From Vibrio fluminensis (GTDB taxonomy: Bacteria > Pseudomonadota > Gammaproteobacteria > Enterobacterales > Vibrionaceae): a stretch of DNA of 64,000 nucleotides. The notes under the pieces are model-generated. The model was not told the DNA's origin, ran no database searches, and was given only the letters and a program-made list of their open reading frames with translations. Each line of letters starts with the position of its first letter. Within the stretch, counting starts at the first letter, position 1. Where the stretch lies: the NCBI RefSeq assembly GCF_015278125.1, contig NZ_JADILO010000020.1, positions 1-64,000 of the forward strand. Reading direction: 5' to 3'. Below, one piece after another: positions 20,817 to 30,431 of this stretch. A program made the position numbers and the translations under genes.

Positions 20817-20902
20817 GTGCCATATGATTTGATAAAGTGGAACCAGTCAATCTTTTATCTAGCGGTTAAAATTAACTAGCCCCACAAAGCACGGATAGCC
20901 CT

Positions 20903-23527
20903 ATGCCTTTTCAATCGCCACTCACCTTCAGTGACGAGCAAATTAATGTTAGCGAACTCAAATCGCAGTTAGAACAATTTGCCGACTATCAAAAGCAAGA
21001 GTTTAAGAACCATCATCCAGTCAGTGACTTAGTACTCGGCCGCTCTGATTACACCGACCTACTGCTCACCCGACTATGGCAATACTATGGATTTTCGCAA
21101 CTGCCGCACATTAGCTTAGTGGCAGTCGGTGGTTATGGCCGAGGGGAACTTCACCCTCTTTCAGACATTGATATCTTAGTGCTATCGAAAAAGACACTGC
21201 CTGATGCACTGGGCGCCAAAGTGAGTGAGTTCATCACTTTACTGTGGGACTTGCGCTTAGAAATCGGTCATGCGGTGCGCACCGTCGATGAGTGTGGGGA
21301 GATTGGTAGTAAAGATCTGACCGTTGCGACTAACCTGCAAGAGTCGCGATTGCTCACAGGGTGTGAAGAGACCTTCCACCAACTCAAAATGATTGTACAT
21401 TCCGAGTCGTTCTGGCCTAGTGAGGTCTTTTACAAAGCCAAAGTTCAAGAGCAAACTCAGCGCCACGCGCGTTATCACGATACCACCTACAATCTAGAAC
21501 CAGACATCAAATCTACCCCTGGAGGTCTACGCGATATTCATACCTTGAGCTGGGTCGCTCGTCGTCACTTTGGTGCCACGTCGTTGTTCGAGATGAGCCG
21601 CTACGGTTTTTTAACGGATGCCGAATATCGAGAGCTCGTTGAGTGCCAAGAGTTTCTTTGGCGAGTACGATTTGCTTTGCACATTGAACTGCGTCGCTAT
21701 GACAACCGTCTCACCTTTGCCCATCAGCCCCCTGTCGCTGAAACACTGGGTTTTGTCGGTGAAGGCAATCGCGGTGTCGAAATGATGATGAAAGAGTTCT
21801 ATCGCACCTTACGACGTGTAGCAGAACTCAACAAAATGCTGCTTAAGCTATTTGGGCAAGTGATCTTAAATCGTGGCGTAGAAAGCTCAGTGCAAGTCAT
21901 CAGTGAGGACTTCCAGCGCAGAGGCAGCTTGATAGAAGCACGCAAACCTGCATTGTTCCAAGCACGCCCAGAAACGATTTTAGATATGTTCTTACATATC
22001 GCTAATGATTCCACCATCGAAGGCGTCTCACCGCCCACACTACGCCAACTGCGTACCGCGCGTCGCCGTTTTAATAGATTTCTGCATACCATCCCTGAAG
22101 CGCGTGAAAAATTCTTAGAGCTTTGCCGCCACCCAAATGCACTGCACAATGCCTTTGGTTTAATGCATAAGCTCGGAGTATTAGCGGCCTACCTGCCGCA
22201 GTGGAGCCAAATCGTCGGGCAAATGCAGTTCGACCTATTCCACGTCTATACCGTGGACGAGCATAGCGTACGATTGCTTAAACACATCAATACGTTTAGC
22301 TATGCGAAGAACCACAACAAGCACCCGATCTGCTGTGAAGTGTATCCCCGTATTCAGAAAAAAGAGCTGCTGATCATTGCGGCTATTTTCCATGACATTG
22401 GCAAAGGTCGTGGTGGCGACCACTCAGTGATTGGGGCCGAAGAAGCCTATGCGTTCTGCCGTGAACATGGTTTATCAACGCCAGAATCCAACTTAGTTTC
22501 TTGGTTGGTGCGCAATCACCTCTTGATGTCAGTCACTGCTCAACGCCGCGATATTTATGACCCAGATGTGATTGCCGAATTTGCTAAACAGGTACGCGAT
22601 GAAGAGTACCTGGAATACTTGGTCTGCTTAACCGTGGCCGATATTTGTGCGACTAACCCAGAGCTGTGGAACAGCTGGAAACGCACCCTACTCGCTGAAC
22701 TGTTTTACTCCACGCAAAGAGCGCTACGTCGCGGTTTAGAGAACCCGGTTGATGTACGCGAGCGTATTCGTCATAACCAACAAATGGCGTCGGCTCAGCT
22801 GCGTAAAGAAGGATTTAGTAGCCGTGAGATTGAGCTGATTTGGCAACGCTTTAAAGCCGACTATTTCTTACGTCACACCCATAAACAGATCGCTTGGCAT
22901 TGTAGTAACTTACTGCGTCATGATGATCCAACCCAACCTTTGGTACTGATCAGTAAAAAACCGACCCGCGGTGGCACCGAAGTGTTTGTTTACACCAAAG
23001 ACCAAAAAGGAATATTCGCCACGGTCGTTGCCGAGCTAGACCGACGCAACTTTAACGTCCATGACGCTCAGGTCATGACCAGTAAAGATGGCTATGTACT
23101 CGATACCTTTATGGTGCTCGACCAACATGGCAACCCAGTTGAAGAAGGTCGCCATAAAGCCGTAGAGAAACATCTTGTACATGTGTTAGCCGATGGGCGC
23201 CCAACCAAGATCCGCACTCGACGTGCTCCACGCAACTTACAGCACTTTAAGGTCAAAACCACCGTCGACTTTCTACCAAGTAAGAGTAAAAAGCGCACTA
23301 CCTTGGAGTTTGTTGCCCTCGATACCCCCGGACTGCTTGCGACCGTCGGGGCAACCTTTGCCGATTTAAACATTAACCTTCATGCGGCGAAAATCACCAC
23401 GATTGGTGAGCGTGCAGAAGACTTTTTTATCATTACCGGTGCAGAGGGCGGAAAACTGAGTGAAGAAGAAGAGTTGGCACTGCGCGAGTGTTTGATCGCC
23501 AATGTTGCCGAACTGGCTCCAAACTGA
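20903..23527 (+). CDS. glnD: Bifunctional uridylyltransferase/uridylyl-removing enzyme GlnD
   Basis: Senses glutamine and adds or removes UMP on the PII proteins, the top of the nitrogen-regulation cascade. The 874 residues fit. The nucleotidyltransferase motif GGYGRGELHPLSDIDILVL lies near residues 77-95. An HD phosphohydrolase domain (HDIGKGRGGDHS, about 495-506) gives the UR activity, and two C-terminal ACT domains (about 690-780 and 800-874) bind glutamine. It is preceded by map as in E. coli. No riboswitch-like structure was seen upstream. Confidence 0.97.
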   Translation: MPFQSPLTFSDEQINVSELKSQLEQFADYQKQEFKNHHPVSDLVLGRSDYTDLLLTRLWQYYGFSQLPHISLVAVGGYGRGELHPLSDIDILVLSKKTLPDALGAKVSEFITLLWDLRLEIGHAVRTVDECGEIGSKDLTVATNLQESRLLTGCEETFHQLKMIVHSESFWPSEVFYKAKVQEQTQRHARYHDTTYNLEPDIKSTPGGLRDIHTLSWVARRHFGATSLFEMSRYGFLTDAEYRELVECQEFLWRVRFALHIELRRYDNRLTFAHQPPVAETLGFVGEGNRGVEMMMKEFYRTLRRVAELNKMLLKLFGQVILNRGVESSVQVISEDFQRRGSLIEARKPALFQARPETILDMFLHIANDSTIEGVSPPTLRQLRTARRRFNRFLHTIPEAREKFLELCRHPNALHNAFGLMHKLGVLAAYLPQWSQIVGQMQFDLFHVYTVDEHSVRLLKHINTFSYAKNHNKHPICCEVYPRIQKKELLIIAAIFHDIGKGRGGDHSVIGAEEAYAFCREHGLSTPESNLVSWLVRNHLLMSVTAQRRDIYDPDVIAEFAKQVRDEEYLEYLVCLTVADICATNPELWNSWKRTLLAELFYSTQRALRRGLENPVDVRERIRHNQQMASAQLRKEGFSSREIELIWQRFKADYFLRHTHKQIAWHCSNLLRHDDPTQPLVLISKKPTRGGTEVFVYTKDQKGIFATVVAELDRRNFNVHDAQVMTSKDGYVLDTFMVLDQHGNPVEEGRHKAVEKHLVHVLADGRPTKIRTRRAPRNLQHFKVKTTVDFLPSKSKKRTTLEFVALDTPGLLATVGATFADLNINLHAAKITTIGERAEDFFIITGAEGGKLSEEEELALRECLIANVAELAPN

Positions 23528-23658
23528 TCTTATCCGCAAATTGATAAAAATATAGACAGTTCAACTATATCGGGCTCAAATAGGCTGCTACATTAAAAGT
23601 GTTCAATTTCACCTAAGCCAAGCTTAGGTCGCCAAACTCACGATTAATGAGGTAGCCT

Positions 23659-24042
23659 ATGTTTCCACACTTAACGGGTCTAGGCATACAAGATCCCAAA
23701 CAGATTGAGCGCTATTCTTTGCGTCAAGAAGCCCACAAAGACGTACTCAAAATCTATTTCCGCAAACAAAAAGGCGAGCTCTTCGCCAAAAGCGTTAAAT
23801 ACAAATACCCGCGCCAAATTAAAAACGTACTGGTTGACAGTGGCAGTCACAAGTATAAAGAAGTCACCGAAATCAACCGCAATCTCACCCTAGTGATTGA
23901 TGAACTCAATAAACTCACGAAACCAGAAAAAAGCGCCGAAGTGGACGTAAAACAGAAAATTCTGTCTGACTTACGTCATTTAGAAAAGGTGGTGTCGAGC
24001 AAAATTGCCGAGATAGAGGCAGATTTGGAGAAGCTGAAGTAA
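23659..24042 (+). CDS. DUF3461 / UPF0325 family protein (YaeH-like)
   Basis: A 127-residue cytoplasmic protein with no signal peptide or membrane segment, rich in Lys. It matches the UPF0325/YaeH family by its opening [26 protein letters not shown] and by position near map-glnD, as in E. coli. Residues 75-127 are charged and probably helical or coiled coil. The function is unknown. The start is preceded by GAGGTAGCCT, a usable Shine-Dalgarno. Confidence 0.85.
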   Translation: MFPHLTGLGIQDPKQIERYSLRQEAHKDVLKIYFRKQKGELFAKSVKYKYPRQIKNVLVDSGSHKYKEVTEINRNLTLVIDELNKLTKPEKSAEVDVKQKILSDLRHLEKVVSSKIAEIEADLEKLK

Positions 24043-24203
24043 GTCTGGGAACACAAAGCGATGACATCGCTTTGTTACGGATGAGGGAACGCTGCGCTAC
24101 GGAGTTGAAGCCATTCCATAAGCGTTAGCGTTCCGTAAGCGAAGCGCATTATGCTGAGCGCTCCCGAAGCATGGCAATGCCATGCGTTCCAAAATCCATG
24201 AGA
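24043..24203. repeat. Cluster of palindromic repeats between convergent genes
   Basis: This 161-bp gap is almost wholly made of inverted repeats: ACAAAGCGATG/CATCGCTTTGT (24053-24075, one central base), GGAACGCT (24086-24093) with AGCGTTCC (24127-24134), GCGC/GCGC pairs, and GCATGGC/GCCATGC (24169-24185, 3-nt loop). Short GGAACGC/GCGTTCC units recur. It looks like an intergenic repeat block of the dispersed kind and may end transcription of both the DUF3461 gene and pgpA. No coding sequence is supported. Confidence 0.65.
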
Positions 24204-24707
24204 TTACATCCAACCCGCGTATTTGCCGACTAAGTAAAGCGCAACACCCGCCATCACACCCGCTACGATGTCGTCAATCATAATGCCTAGGCCGCCGTGG
24301 ATACGTTTATCTAACCACCCAATTGGCCACGGTTTTACCATGTCGAAAAAGCGAAACAAGATAAAGCCTGTTAGTAGCCATTTCCAATCTGTCGCGGAAA
24401 GTTGGAACATCGGCACGACTGCCATGGTGATCCAAAAGCCAGCAAACTCATCCCAAACAATCGAGCCGTGGTCATGCACGCCCATATCATCAGAAGTGAC
24501 TTGGCAGATCTTCACACCAACCACACACGCCACCAGCACCGCCAGCAAATAACCACTTAATGGCAATTGAACCAACAACAAATAGAAAGGAATCGCAGCC
24601 AAAGTCCCCATGGTGCCCGGTACGACAGGAGAAAGGCCACTACCAAAACCAGTAGCAAGTAAATGCCAAGGGTTCTTTAAAGAGATCAGAGAAAGAGGGT
24701 TTGTCAT
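24204..24707 (-). CDS. pgpA: Phosphatidylglycerophosphatase A
   Basis: Inner-membrane phosphatase making phosphatidylglycerol from PG-phosphate. The 167 residues match the family. NPWHLLATGFGSGL opens the protein; VWDEFAGFWITM (about residues 84-95) carries the conserved acidic pair, and IDDIVAGVMAG near the C-terminus carries the second Asp pair. Three to four hydrophobic helices are visible. It starts 9 nt after thiL, and nusB-thiL-pgpA is the standard gammaproteobacterial order. Confidence 0.96.
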   Translation of the reverse strand: MTNPLSLISLKNPWHLLATGFGSGLSPVVPGTMGTLAAIPFYLLLVQLPLSGYLLAVLVACVVGVKICQVTSDDMGVHDHGSIVWDEFAGFWITMAVVPMFQLSATDWKWLLTGFILFRFFDMVKPWPIGWLDKRIHGGLGIMIDDIVAGVMAGVALYLVGKYAGWM

Positions 24708-24716
24708 AATTCGCTC

Positions 24717-25688
24717 TTAATTGGTTTTGAAATGATCGTAGCCATGGAGTTGCCACGTAAGCTCTTGACCATGTTGAGTCAAAGTTAACTCACCGCTATC
24801 GTTAATTGTGCCGATACGCGTGATCAAACAATCTATATCACTCAATGCACGCCACATCGTCTGCTGCTGGTCTTCCGGGGCAGTAAAACAGAGCTCATAC
24901 TCTTCGCCACTTGAGAGTGCGTATTGCTGCGCTTGTTGCTCACTCCCCACAAACGCCAATAGCTGCGGCGAGAGCGGTAGTTGTTCCACTTGTAATTGAG
25001 CCCCAACACCAGAGCGCTTAAGTATATGACCTAAATCGGAAATAACACCATCAGAAATATCAATTGCCGCACTAGCGATGCCTCTTAGTGCCTCACCAAC
25101 TTGGATTCTAGGCGTCGATAAATAGTGACGTTGTTGCAGCTCATTAGCACAAGGTTGAGTTAAATGTACCGGCTCCAGTACCACATCCAGCCCCGCTTTA
25201 CTGTCGCCAAGCCACCCCGTGACATAGACACCATCGCCCGGCTTCGCACCACTACGTTGCAACGCAGCGCCTTGTGGGATCAAACCTTGCACCGTTAAAG
25301 TCAAACTGAGCGGTCCTTTGGTGGTATCCCCCCCAATAAGCTGAATACCATATTGGTCAGCAAGTGCGAAAAAGCTATCACAGAAAGGGGCAAGCCAAGC
25401 TTCGTCCACATCAGGCATGGTTAAAGCAAAAGAGACCCATGCAGGCGTCGCTCCCATTGCGGCCAAATCACTGATATTAGATGCTAGCGCCTTGTGCGCA
25501 ACCCAAGCCGGATTAGCCGAAGATAAGAAATGCGTTCCCGCAACAAGCGTATCGGTACTAATTGCAATTAAGGAACCTGTCGGAGCGCTGACTAATGCGC
25601 AGTCATCACCGGCCGCCAACACCACATCGCTGCGTTGTGTTTGTCGACCAACAAAATATTTTTCGATCAGATTGAATTCGCCAGACAT
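24717..25688 (-). CDS. thiL: Thiamine-monophosphate kinase
   Basis: Phosphorylates thiamine monophosphate to the active cofactor TPP. The 323 residues fit the PurM-like ATPase family: LAAGDDCALV near the N-terminus, the IGGDTTKGPLSLT loop (about 115-127) and AAIDISDGVISDLGHILKRS are present. It is separated from nusB by an intrinsic-terminator-like hairpin, and is followed by pgpA after 9 nt. Confidence 0.96.
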   Translation of the reverse strand: MSGEFNLIEKYFVGRQTQRSDVVLAAGDDCALVSAPTGSLIAISTDTLVAGTHFLSSANPAWVAHKALASNISDLAAMGATPAWVSFALTMPDVDEAWLAPFCDSFFALADQYGIQLIGGDTTKGPLSLTLTVQGLIPQGAALQRSGAKPGDGVYVTGWLGDSKAGLDVVLEPVHLTQPCANELQQRHYLSTPRIQVGEALRGIASAAIDISDGVISDLGHILKRSGVGAQLQVEQLPLSPQLLAFVGSEQQAQQYALSSGEEYELCFTAPEDQQQTMWRALSDIDCLITRIGTINDSGELTLTQHGQELTWQLHGYDHFKTN

Positions 25689-25724
25689 AGGATAGAGAAA
25701 TGATGGAGTTAGGCTGTAGTATAT

Positions 25725-25753
25725 AAAAAAGGTCAGCGAATGCTGACCTTTTT
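25725..25753 (-). terminator. Terminator-like hairpin between nusB and thiL
   Basis: AAGGTCAGC and GCTGACCTT enclose a 4-nt loop and run into TTTTTATA on the minus strand. It lies in the 78-nt gap of an otherwise conserved operon. Confidence 0.8.
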
Positions 25754-25766
25754 AGTTTTAAATCGA

Positions 25767-26234
25767 TTATTTCTTACGTACGTGCGGTGCTGCTTTATCT
25801 AGTACACCGTTCACGAATTTGTGGCTGTCTTCCGCAGCGAACACTTTAGCAAGTTCGATCGCTTCGTTGATAACCACTTTGTAAGGAACGTCTTCACGAC
25901 GAGTCATCTCATACATAGCAAGACGCAGCAGCGCAAGCTCCATCAAATCCAAATCTTGCATTGGACGTGAAGTGTATGGACGAATCTTACAATCTAGCTC
26001 TGTGTGACTTAGCACAACACCTGTTAGAAGGTCACGGAAGTAAGCAACGTCAGTGTCTGGCGCAGTTAGTGCAGGTTCTGATGCGTGATGCTCTTCCTCA
26101 TCATACTTACCACCTGATAAAAACTGCTCTTCAATTGTGGCAACATTGTCTTTAGTAATTTGCCAAGAGTAGATCGCTTGTAGAGCGAATCGACGTGCAT
26201 TACGACGTGCGGCTGGTTTCACACTGGCCCCCAT
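25767..26234 (-). CDS. nusB: Transcription antitermination factor NusB
   Basis: Binds boxA RNA with S10 (NusE) for rRNA antitermination. The 155 residues form an all-helical protein opening with [18 protein letters not shown], the Arg-rich boxA-binding face; [17 protein letters not shown] and [10 protein letters not shown] are conserved. The start overlaps the ribH stop by one base. The acidic [20 protein letters not shown] loop is longer than in some relatives. Confidence 0.97.
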   Translation of the reverse strand: MGASVKPAARRNARRFALQAIYSWQITKDNVATIEEQFLSGGKYDEEEHHASEPALTAPDTDVAYFRDLLTGVVLSHTELDCKIRPYTSRPMQDLDLMELALLRLAMYEMTRREDVPYKVVINEAIELAKVFAAEDSHKFVNGVLDKAAPHVRKK

Positions 26235-26704
26235 TAGGAATCAATTTCTGAAAGAACGTTAATCATCTCAAGTGCGCTTAGTGCAGCCTCTGCACCTTTA
26301 TTACCAGCCTTGGTTCCTGCGCGCTCAATTGCTTGGTCAATCGTATCAACGGTCAATACGCCAAATGCTACTGGAAGGCTAAACTCCAGAGAAACTTGTG
26401 CAAGACCTTTGTTACATTCACTACAAACATAGTCAAAGTGTGGAGTACCGCCACGAATAACTGTACCTAGAGATACAATCGCGTCGTACTTACCTGTTTT
26501 CGCTACACGTTGAGCTACAAGAGGCAGTTCAACCGCACCAGGACAACGAACAACAGTGATGTTGTCTTCGCTTACTTGTCCATGACGCTTTAAAGTATCG
26601 ATTGCACCAGACAATAGACTTTCGTTAATAAAACTGTTGAAACGAGAAATAACGATAGCAATTTTTGCGTTTGGCGCTGGGAAGCCACCCTCGATCACTT
26701 TCAT
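26234..26704 (-). CDS. ribH: 6,7-dimethyl-8-ribityllumazine synthase
   Basis: Condenses 5-amino-6-ribitylaminouracil with 3,4-dihydroxy-2-butanone 4-phosphate, the penultimate step to riboflavin. The ATG at 26704 follows AAAGGAAGG and gives 156 residues ([23 protein letters not shown]), the expected length; 17 upstream codons are dropped. Active-site motifs [22 protein letters not shown] (catalytic His) and NKGAEAA are present. It overlaps nusB by 1 nt and lies beyond the terminator that ends ribBA. Confidence 0.97.
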   Translation of the reverse strand: MKVIEGGFPAPNAKIAIVISRFNSFINESLLSGAIDTLKRHGQVSEDNITVVRCPGAVELPLVAQRVAKTGKYDAIVSLGTVIRGGTPHFDYVCSECNKGLAQVSLEFSLPVAFGVLTVDTIDQAIERAGTKAGNKGAEAALSALEMINVLSEIDS

Positions 26705-26807
26705 AAGCCTTCCTTTAACTATGTTCATCAAGTGAGAATCGCCGGATTCTAGCACAAAACTGTGAGCAATATCTAATAGGTTTTTACATATAGAAAACGA
26801 AAAAGCG

Positions 26808-26829
26808 AGACGCCATCGACACCTCGCTT
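26808..26829 (-). terminator. Intrinsic terminator after ribBA
   Basis: On the minus strand AAGCGAG and CTCGCTT pair, and the stem is followed by TTTCGTTTTC. It separates ribBA from ribH. Confidence 0.65.
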
Positions 26830-26855
26830 AATTAGTTGATAAATAACAGACTCGA

Positions 26856-27962
26856 TTACTCGGTTACATACTCAACGACATTCAAACCAAAACCACCCAG
26901 CGCATGGTAGCGCTTGTTGGTAGAGGACAATAGGCGCATATCATGCACACCAAGATCCGCTAAGATTTGTGAGCCAACACCCACTCTGCGTGATGTACCC
27001 TGTTTTTTCGCCAATGTTGGAGCGTTGCCTTGATCTTGCGCTTCAAACATTTTGACACGGTGAATCAGTAAGTCTGTCGGCTCTTCATTGCCAAGGATCA
27101 CTAACACACCACCGTCTTGACCAATGCGCTTCATCGCTTTATCAAGCGTCCAACTGCGCTCAGCATTGCGGTCACTGCGCAGCAAGTCTGTGAAAGTATC
27201 TTGCAGGTGCACGCGCACTAATGGCGCTTGTTCTGCACTCTCTTTACACAGCGCATAATGCACTTGGTTATCGATGGTATCGCGGTAGGTCACCAAATTG
27301 AACTCACCAAATTCCGTTGGCAGCTTACACTCTGCCACTCGCTCGATGGTCGTTTCAGTATTGTTGCGGTACTCAATCAAGTCCGCAATGGTGCCCAATT
27401 TCAAACCATGTTTTTCGGCAAACACTTCCAGATCAGGGCGACGCGCCATCGTGCCGTCATCGTTAAGAATTTCAACAATCACAGACGCAGGCTCTAAACC
27501 CGCTAAACGCGCCAAATCACAACCAGCTTCAGTATGGCCCGCACGGGTTAATACACCACCCTCTTGCGCTGCCAACGGAAAGATATGTCCAGGTTGAACC
27601 AAGTCTGCCGCTTTTGCATTTGGAGCGACGGCTGCTTGCACTGTACGAGCACGGTCCGCAGCAGAAATACCAGTGGTCACGCCTTCAGCAGCTTCAATCG
27701 ACACGGTAAAGTTAGTGGTATATTGCGCATTGTTGTCTTGTACCATTGGCGGTAAACCAAGGTTTTCACAACGTGCTCGCGTCATTGTCAGACAGATCAA
27801 ACCTCTTCCGTGAGTCGCCATAAAGTTAATCGCTTCTGGCGTAATATGCTCTGCGGCCATAATAAGGTCGCCTTCGTTCTCACGATCTTCGTCATCCATC
27901 AGGATAACCATTTTTCCTAAACGAATATCTTCGATAATTTCTTGAGGCGTACTAATTGGCAT
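26856..27962 (-). CDS. ribBA: 3,4-dihydroxy-2-butanone-4-phosphate synthase with degenerate GTP cyclohydrolase II-like domain
   Basis: The N-terminal domain (about 1-205) is a full RibB that makes the four-carbon riboflavin precursor from ribulose 5-phosphate: [12 protein letters not shown], the THGRGLIC segment and [16 protein letters not shown] are intact. The C-terminal half (about 206-368) has the RibA fold by position but lacks the zinc-binding Cys cluster and GSLRCDCG-type motif of active GTP cyclohydrolase II; the matching stretch reads [17 protein letters not shown]. The second activity is therefore probably lost, as in the RibBX proteins, and a separate ribA is expected elsewhere. 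It follows ribE in the nrdR-ribD-ribE-ribBA unit. Confidence 0.93.
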   Translation of the reverse strand: MPISTPQEIIEDIRLGKMVILMDDEDRENEGDLIMAAEHITPEAINFMATHGRGLICLTMTRARCENLGLPPMVQDNNAQYTTNFTVSIEAAEGVTTGISAADRARTVQAAVAPNAKAADLVQPGHIFPLAAQEGGVLTRAGHTEAGCDLARLAGLEPASVIVEILNDDGTMARRPDLEVFAEKHGLKLGTIADLIEYRNNTETTIERVAECKLPTEFGEFNLVTYRDTIDNQVHYALCKESAEQAPLVRVHLQDTFTDLLRSDRNAERSWTLDKAMKRIGQDGGVLVILGNEEPTDLLIHRVKMFEAQDQGNAPTLAKKQGTSRRVGVGSQILADLGVHDMRLLSSTNKRYHALGGFGLNVVEYVTE

Positions 27963-28051
27963 TTTCCATTCCTATTTCTGACAGGTTTTGTTTCTAGCGA
28001 ATCAAGGGCATATGTAAGAGCACACTTAAAGGCATTGTGCCTTATTTGCCA

Positions 28052-28705
28052 TCAAGCAAAGCCATTTTGTTGTAAAAATTCCATCGTGATGCGTGACTCT
28101 GCCGCTTGGGGTTGCTGACTGGTCAACAGTCGTTCCATATAACGAGCTAAAACATCGACTTCCAAATTCACTTTGCGTCCAACATGGAAGTCAGCAATCG
28201 TCGTCTCTTCGCCAGTGTGTGGCACGATGGTGAGTTTAAAAGCATTTTTACGCAATGCGTTCACCGTTAGACTAATACCATCGACGGTAATTGAACCTTT
28301 TTCTGCTACGTACTTACTGATCTCTTCTGGCATCTCAACCCAAAATTCAATCGCACGGCCAACTTGATTGCGTTCGACAATCTCACCAACACCATCGACG
28401 TGACCTGAAACAATGTGTCCACCAAAACGCGTGGTTGGTAACATCGCTTTTTCAAGATTCACTTTTCCACCAACTTGATATTGGCTAAAACCCGTTTTAT
28501 TCAATGTTTCTAGCGATAAATCAGCCGTGTAACTATGATCGTTATAAGCCACCACCGTTAGACATACACCATTGGTTGCAATGCTATCGCCAAGCTTAAC
28601 ATCACGCATATCAAGTTTACCGCTATCAACAGTAACGCTAATATCTTCGCCTTTTGGCGTAATGGCAGTTAGCGTACCAACTGCTTCTACTATTCCAGTA
28701 AACAT
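28052..28705 (-). CDS. ribE: Riboflavin synthase
   Basis: Dismutates two 6,7-dimethyl-8-ribityllumazine molecules to riboflavin. The 217 residues consist of two similar lumazine-binding barrels; MFTGIVEAVG opens the first, and GVCLTV and the matching GISLTV mark the paired active-site strands. A short C-terminal helix follows (about 190-217). It starts 2 nt after ribD. Note that some nomenclatures call this gene ribC and use ribE for the lumazine synthase. Confidence 0.97.
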   Translation of the reverse strand: MFTGIVEAVGTLTAITPKGEDISVTVDSGKLDMRDVKLGDSIATNGVCLTVVAYNDHSYTADLSLETLNKTGFSQYQVGGKVNLEKAMLPTTRFGGHIVSGHVDGVGEIVERNQVGRAIEFWVEMPEEISKYVAEKGSITVDGISLTVNALRKNAFKLTIVPHTGEETTIADFHVGRKVNLEVDVLARYMERLLTSQQPQAAESRITMEFLQQNGFA

Positions 28706-28707
28706 AA

Positions 28708-29814
28708 CTATTGTTCTTTATAGATTGGTTTCGCAATGATACGAATATCAGGACCGACTTGAGTAACGTCTTTAATGTCTAAATCGATAACTTGTGACAT
28801 TGCCGTCAAACCGAGCATTCCGATCAAGCCACGGCCATCACTTCCCATCAGTTTAGGCGCTAAATAGAGGACCAGTTCATCAACTAAGCCAAGCTTAATC
28901 ATTGAGCTTGCCAACGTTGCTCCAGCCTCGACCCATAAGTGGTTAATATTGTGCTCGCTCGCTAAGGCTGTCACTAAGTGTCGCAGGTCAATTTGCCCCT
29001 GTTCATCAAGCTTAGCAATCACGTCACCATGCTCACCAACGCGCAAAATCTCTCCTTCAGAGTGAAACAGTTTAAGCTCAGGATGCAATCGATTTTGGCG
29101 GTCTAAAATCACACGCAGTGGTTGGCGTACTGACTCTGGTTGGTAGTTAGCTTGAACCGAAGGCGGTAAGTCATTCCAACGCACATTCAGAGAAGCGTTA
29201 TCATCAATAACCGTTTTGCTAGTAGAGAGAATAGCCCCAGACTTAGCACGCAGTCGCTGCACATCTTGGCGAGCTTGAGGAGAGGTAATCCATTGACTTT
29301 GACCGTTTGCCAAAGCCGTTTGTCCATCGAGACTGGCAGCCATTTTAAGTTGCACAAATGGCTTACCCGTTTCCATACGTTTCAGAAACGCTGGATTTAA
29401 CGCGCGAGCGTCAGCTTCTAACAAACCGACCTGAACTTCAATGCCGGCGTCACGCAGCATTCCGATACCTCGCCCGGCAACCTGCGGGTTAGGATCTTGC
29501 ATCGCACAGACTACTCGCGCCACTTTGGCTTTAATTAACCCTTCAGCACAAGGCGGGGTTCGACCATAGTGAGAGCATGGCTCTAAGGTTACATAGGCCG
29601 TCGCACCTTGAGCGCGCGCTCCAGCCATACGCAAAGCATGAACTTCGGCATGAGGTTCTCCGGCTTTGGCGTGATAACCCTCACCGACAATCTCATCGCC
29701 CTGAGTGATCACGCACCCCACATTAGGGTTCGGTGCGGTGGTATAAGTACCGCGCTGTGCAAGTTTGATTGCGCGCAGCATCATGGCGTGATCTTGAGCA
29801 CTGAATTCAGCCAT
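28708..29814 (-). CDS. ribD: Bifunctional riboflavin deaminase/reductase RibD
   Basis: Carries out the second and third steps from GTP: deamination of the pyrimidine and reduction of the ribosyl side chain. The 368 residues split into a zinc deaminase domain (about 1-145; HAEVHAL and PCSHYGRTPPC bind zinc) and a DHFR-like reductase domain (about 146-368; MAASLDGQTA, VEAGATLASSMI). The gene lies 12 nt after nrdR and 2 nt before ribE. Confidence 0.97.
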   Translation of the reverse strand: MAEFSAQDHAMMLRAIKLAQRGTYTTAPNPNVGCVITQGDEIVGEGYHAKAGEPHAEVHALRMAGARAQGATAYVTLEPCSHYGRTPPCAEGLIKAKVARVVCAMQDPNPQVAGRGIGMLRDAGIEVQVGLLEADARALNPAFLKRMETGKPFVQLKMAASLDGQTALANGQSQWITSPQARQDVQRLRAKSGAILSTSKTVIDDNASLNVRWNDLPPSVQANYQPESVRQPLRVILDRQNRLHPELKLFHSEGEILRVGEHGDVIAKLDEQGQIDLRHLVTALASEHNINHLWVEAGATLASSMIKLGLVDELVLYLAPKLMGSDGRGLIGMLGLTAMSQVIDLDIKDVTQVGPDIRIIAKPIYKEQ

Positions 29815-29826
29815 AATTACACCTAC

Positions 29827-30276
29827 TTAATCTTCGAGTTTCGCGATTTCTTCGCCAAACTCGCGAATATCTTCAAAACTGCGGTAAACCGAAGCAAAAC
29901 GGATATAAGCGACTTTATCGAGCTCTTTAAGTTGCTCCATCACTAAGTTGCCGACCATTTCACTTGGAACTTCACGTTCACCTGTCGCACGCAATTTAGA
30001 TTTGATCATGCTAATTGCAAGCTCAACAGCATCTGCACTAACCGGACGTTTTTCTAACGCACGTTGCAGTCCGCCGACCATTTTATCTTCATTAAATGGT
30101 TCGCGATTACCATTGGATTTTATTACGCGAGGCATGACTAGCTCAGCGGTTTCAAATGTCGTAAAACGCTCGCTACACGCCAAGCACTGTCTACGACGGC
30201 GCACTTGATGGCCATCAGCCACTAATCGAGAGTCGATAACTTTAGTATCGGTCTCGGAGCAAAAAGGACAATGCAT
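29827..30276 (-). CDS. nrdR: Transcriptional repressor NrdR
   Basis: ATP/dATP-sensing repressor of ribonucleotide reductase genes. The 149 residues start with a zinc ribbon (CPFC near residue 3 and CLAC near residue 31), then an Arg-rich VRRRRQC stretch and the ATP-cone domain (about 49-139; [30 protein letters not shown]). It is first in the nrdR-ribD-ribE-ribBA unit, the usual arrangement. Confidence 0.97.
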   Translation of the reverse strand: MHCPFCSETDTKVIDSRLVADGHQVRRRRQCLACSERFTTFETAELVMPRVIKSNGNREPFNEDKMVGGLQRALEKRPVSADAVELAISMIKSKLRATGEREVPSEMVGNLVMEQLKELDKVAYIRFASVYRSFEDIREFGEEIAKLED

Positions 30277-30330
30277 ATTACCTCCATATCAATGCCAGTA
30301 GTGTAGCGGAATTAGCAACTTGAAGAAAAG

Positions 30331-30355
30331 AAAAAGGGGCTTGATAGCCCCTTTT
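30331..30355 (-). terminator. Intrinsic terminator after proA
   Basis: AAAAGGGGCT and AGCCCCTTTT pair tightly around a 4-nt loop, and on the minus strand the stem is followed by TCTTTTC. It ends the proB-proA unit before nrdR. Confidence 0.8.
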
Positions 30356-30431
30356 CACTGCATATTTCGCATATTACCCCAAATAGTTGCGGCGGCTGCG
30401 ACAATCTTGCAGCGTCTAATATGAGCCGCGT

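Noticed and set aside
27963..28051. FMN riboswitch before ribBA, or before nrdR-ribD
   Set aside because: Gaps are short (89 nt and about 155 nt) and lack the conserved RFN sequence blocks.
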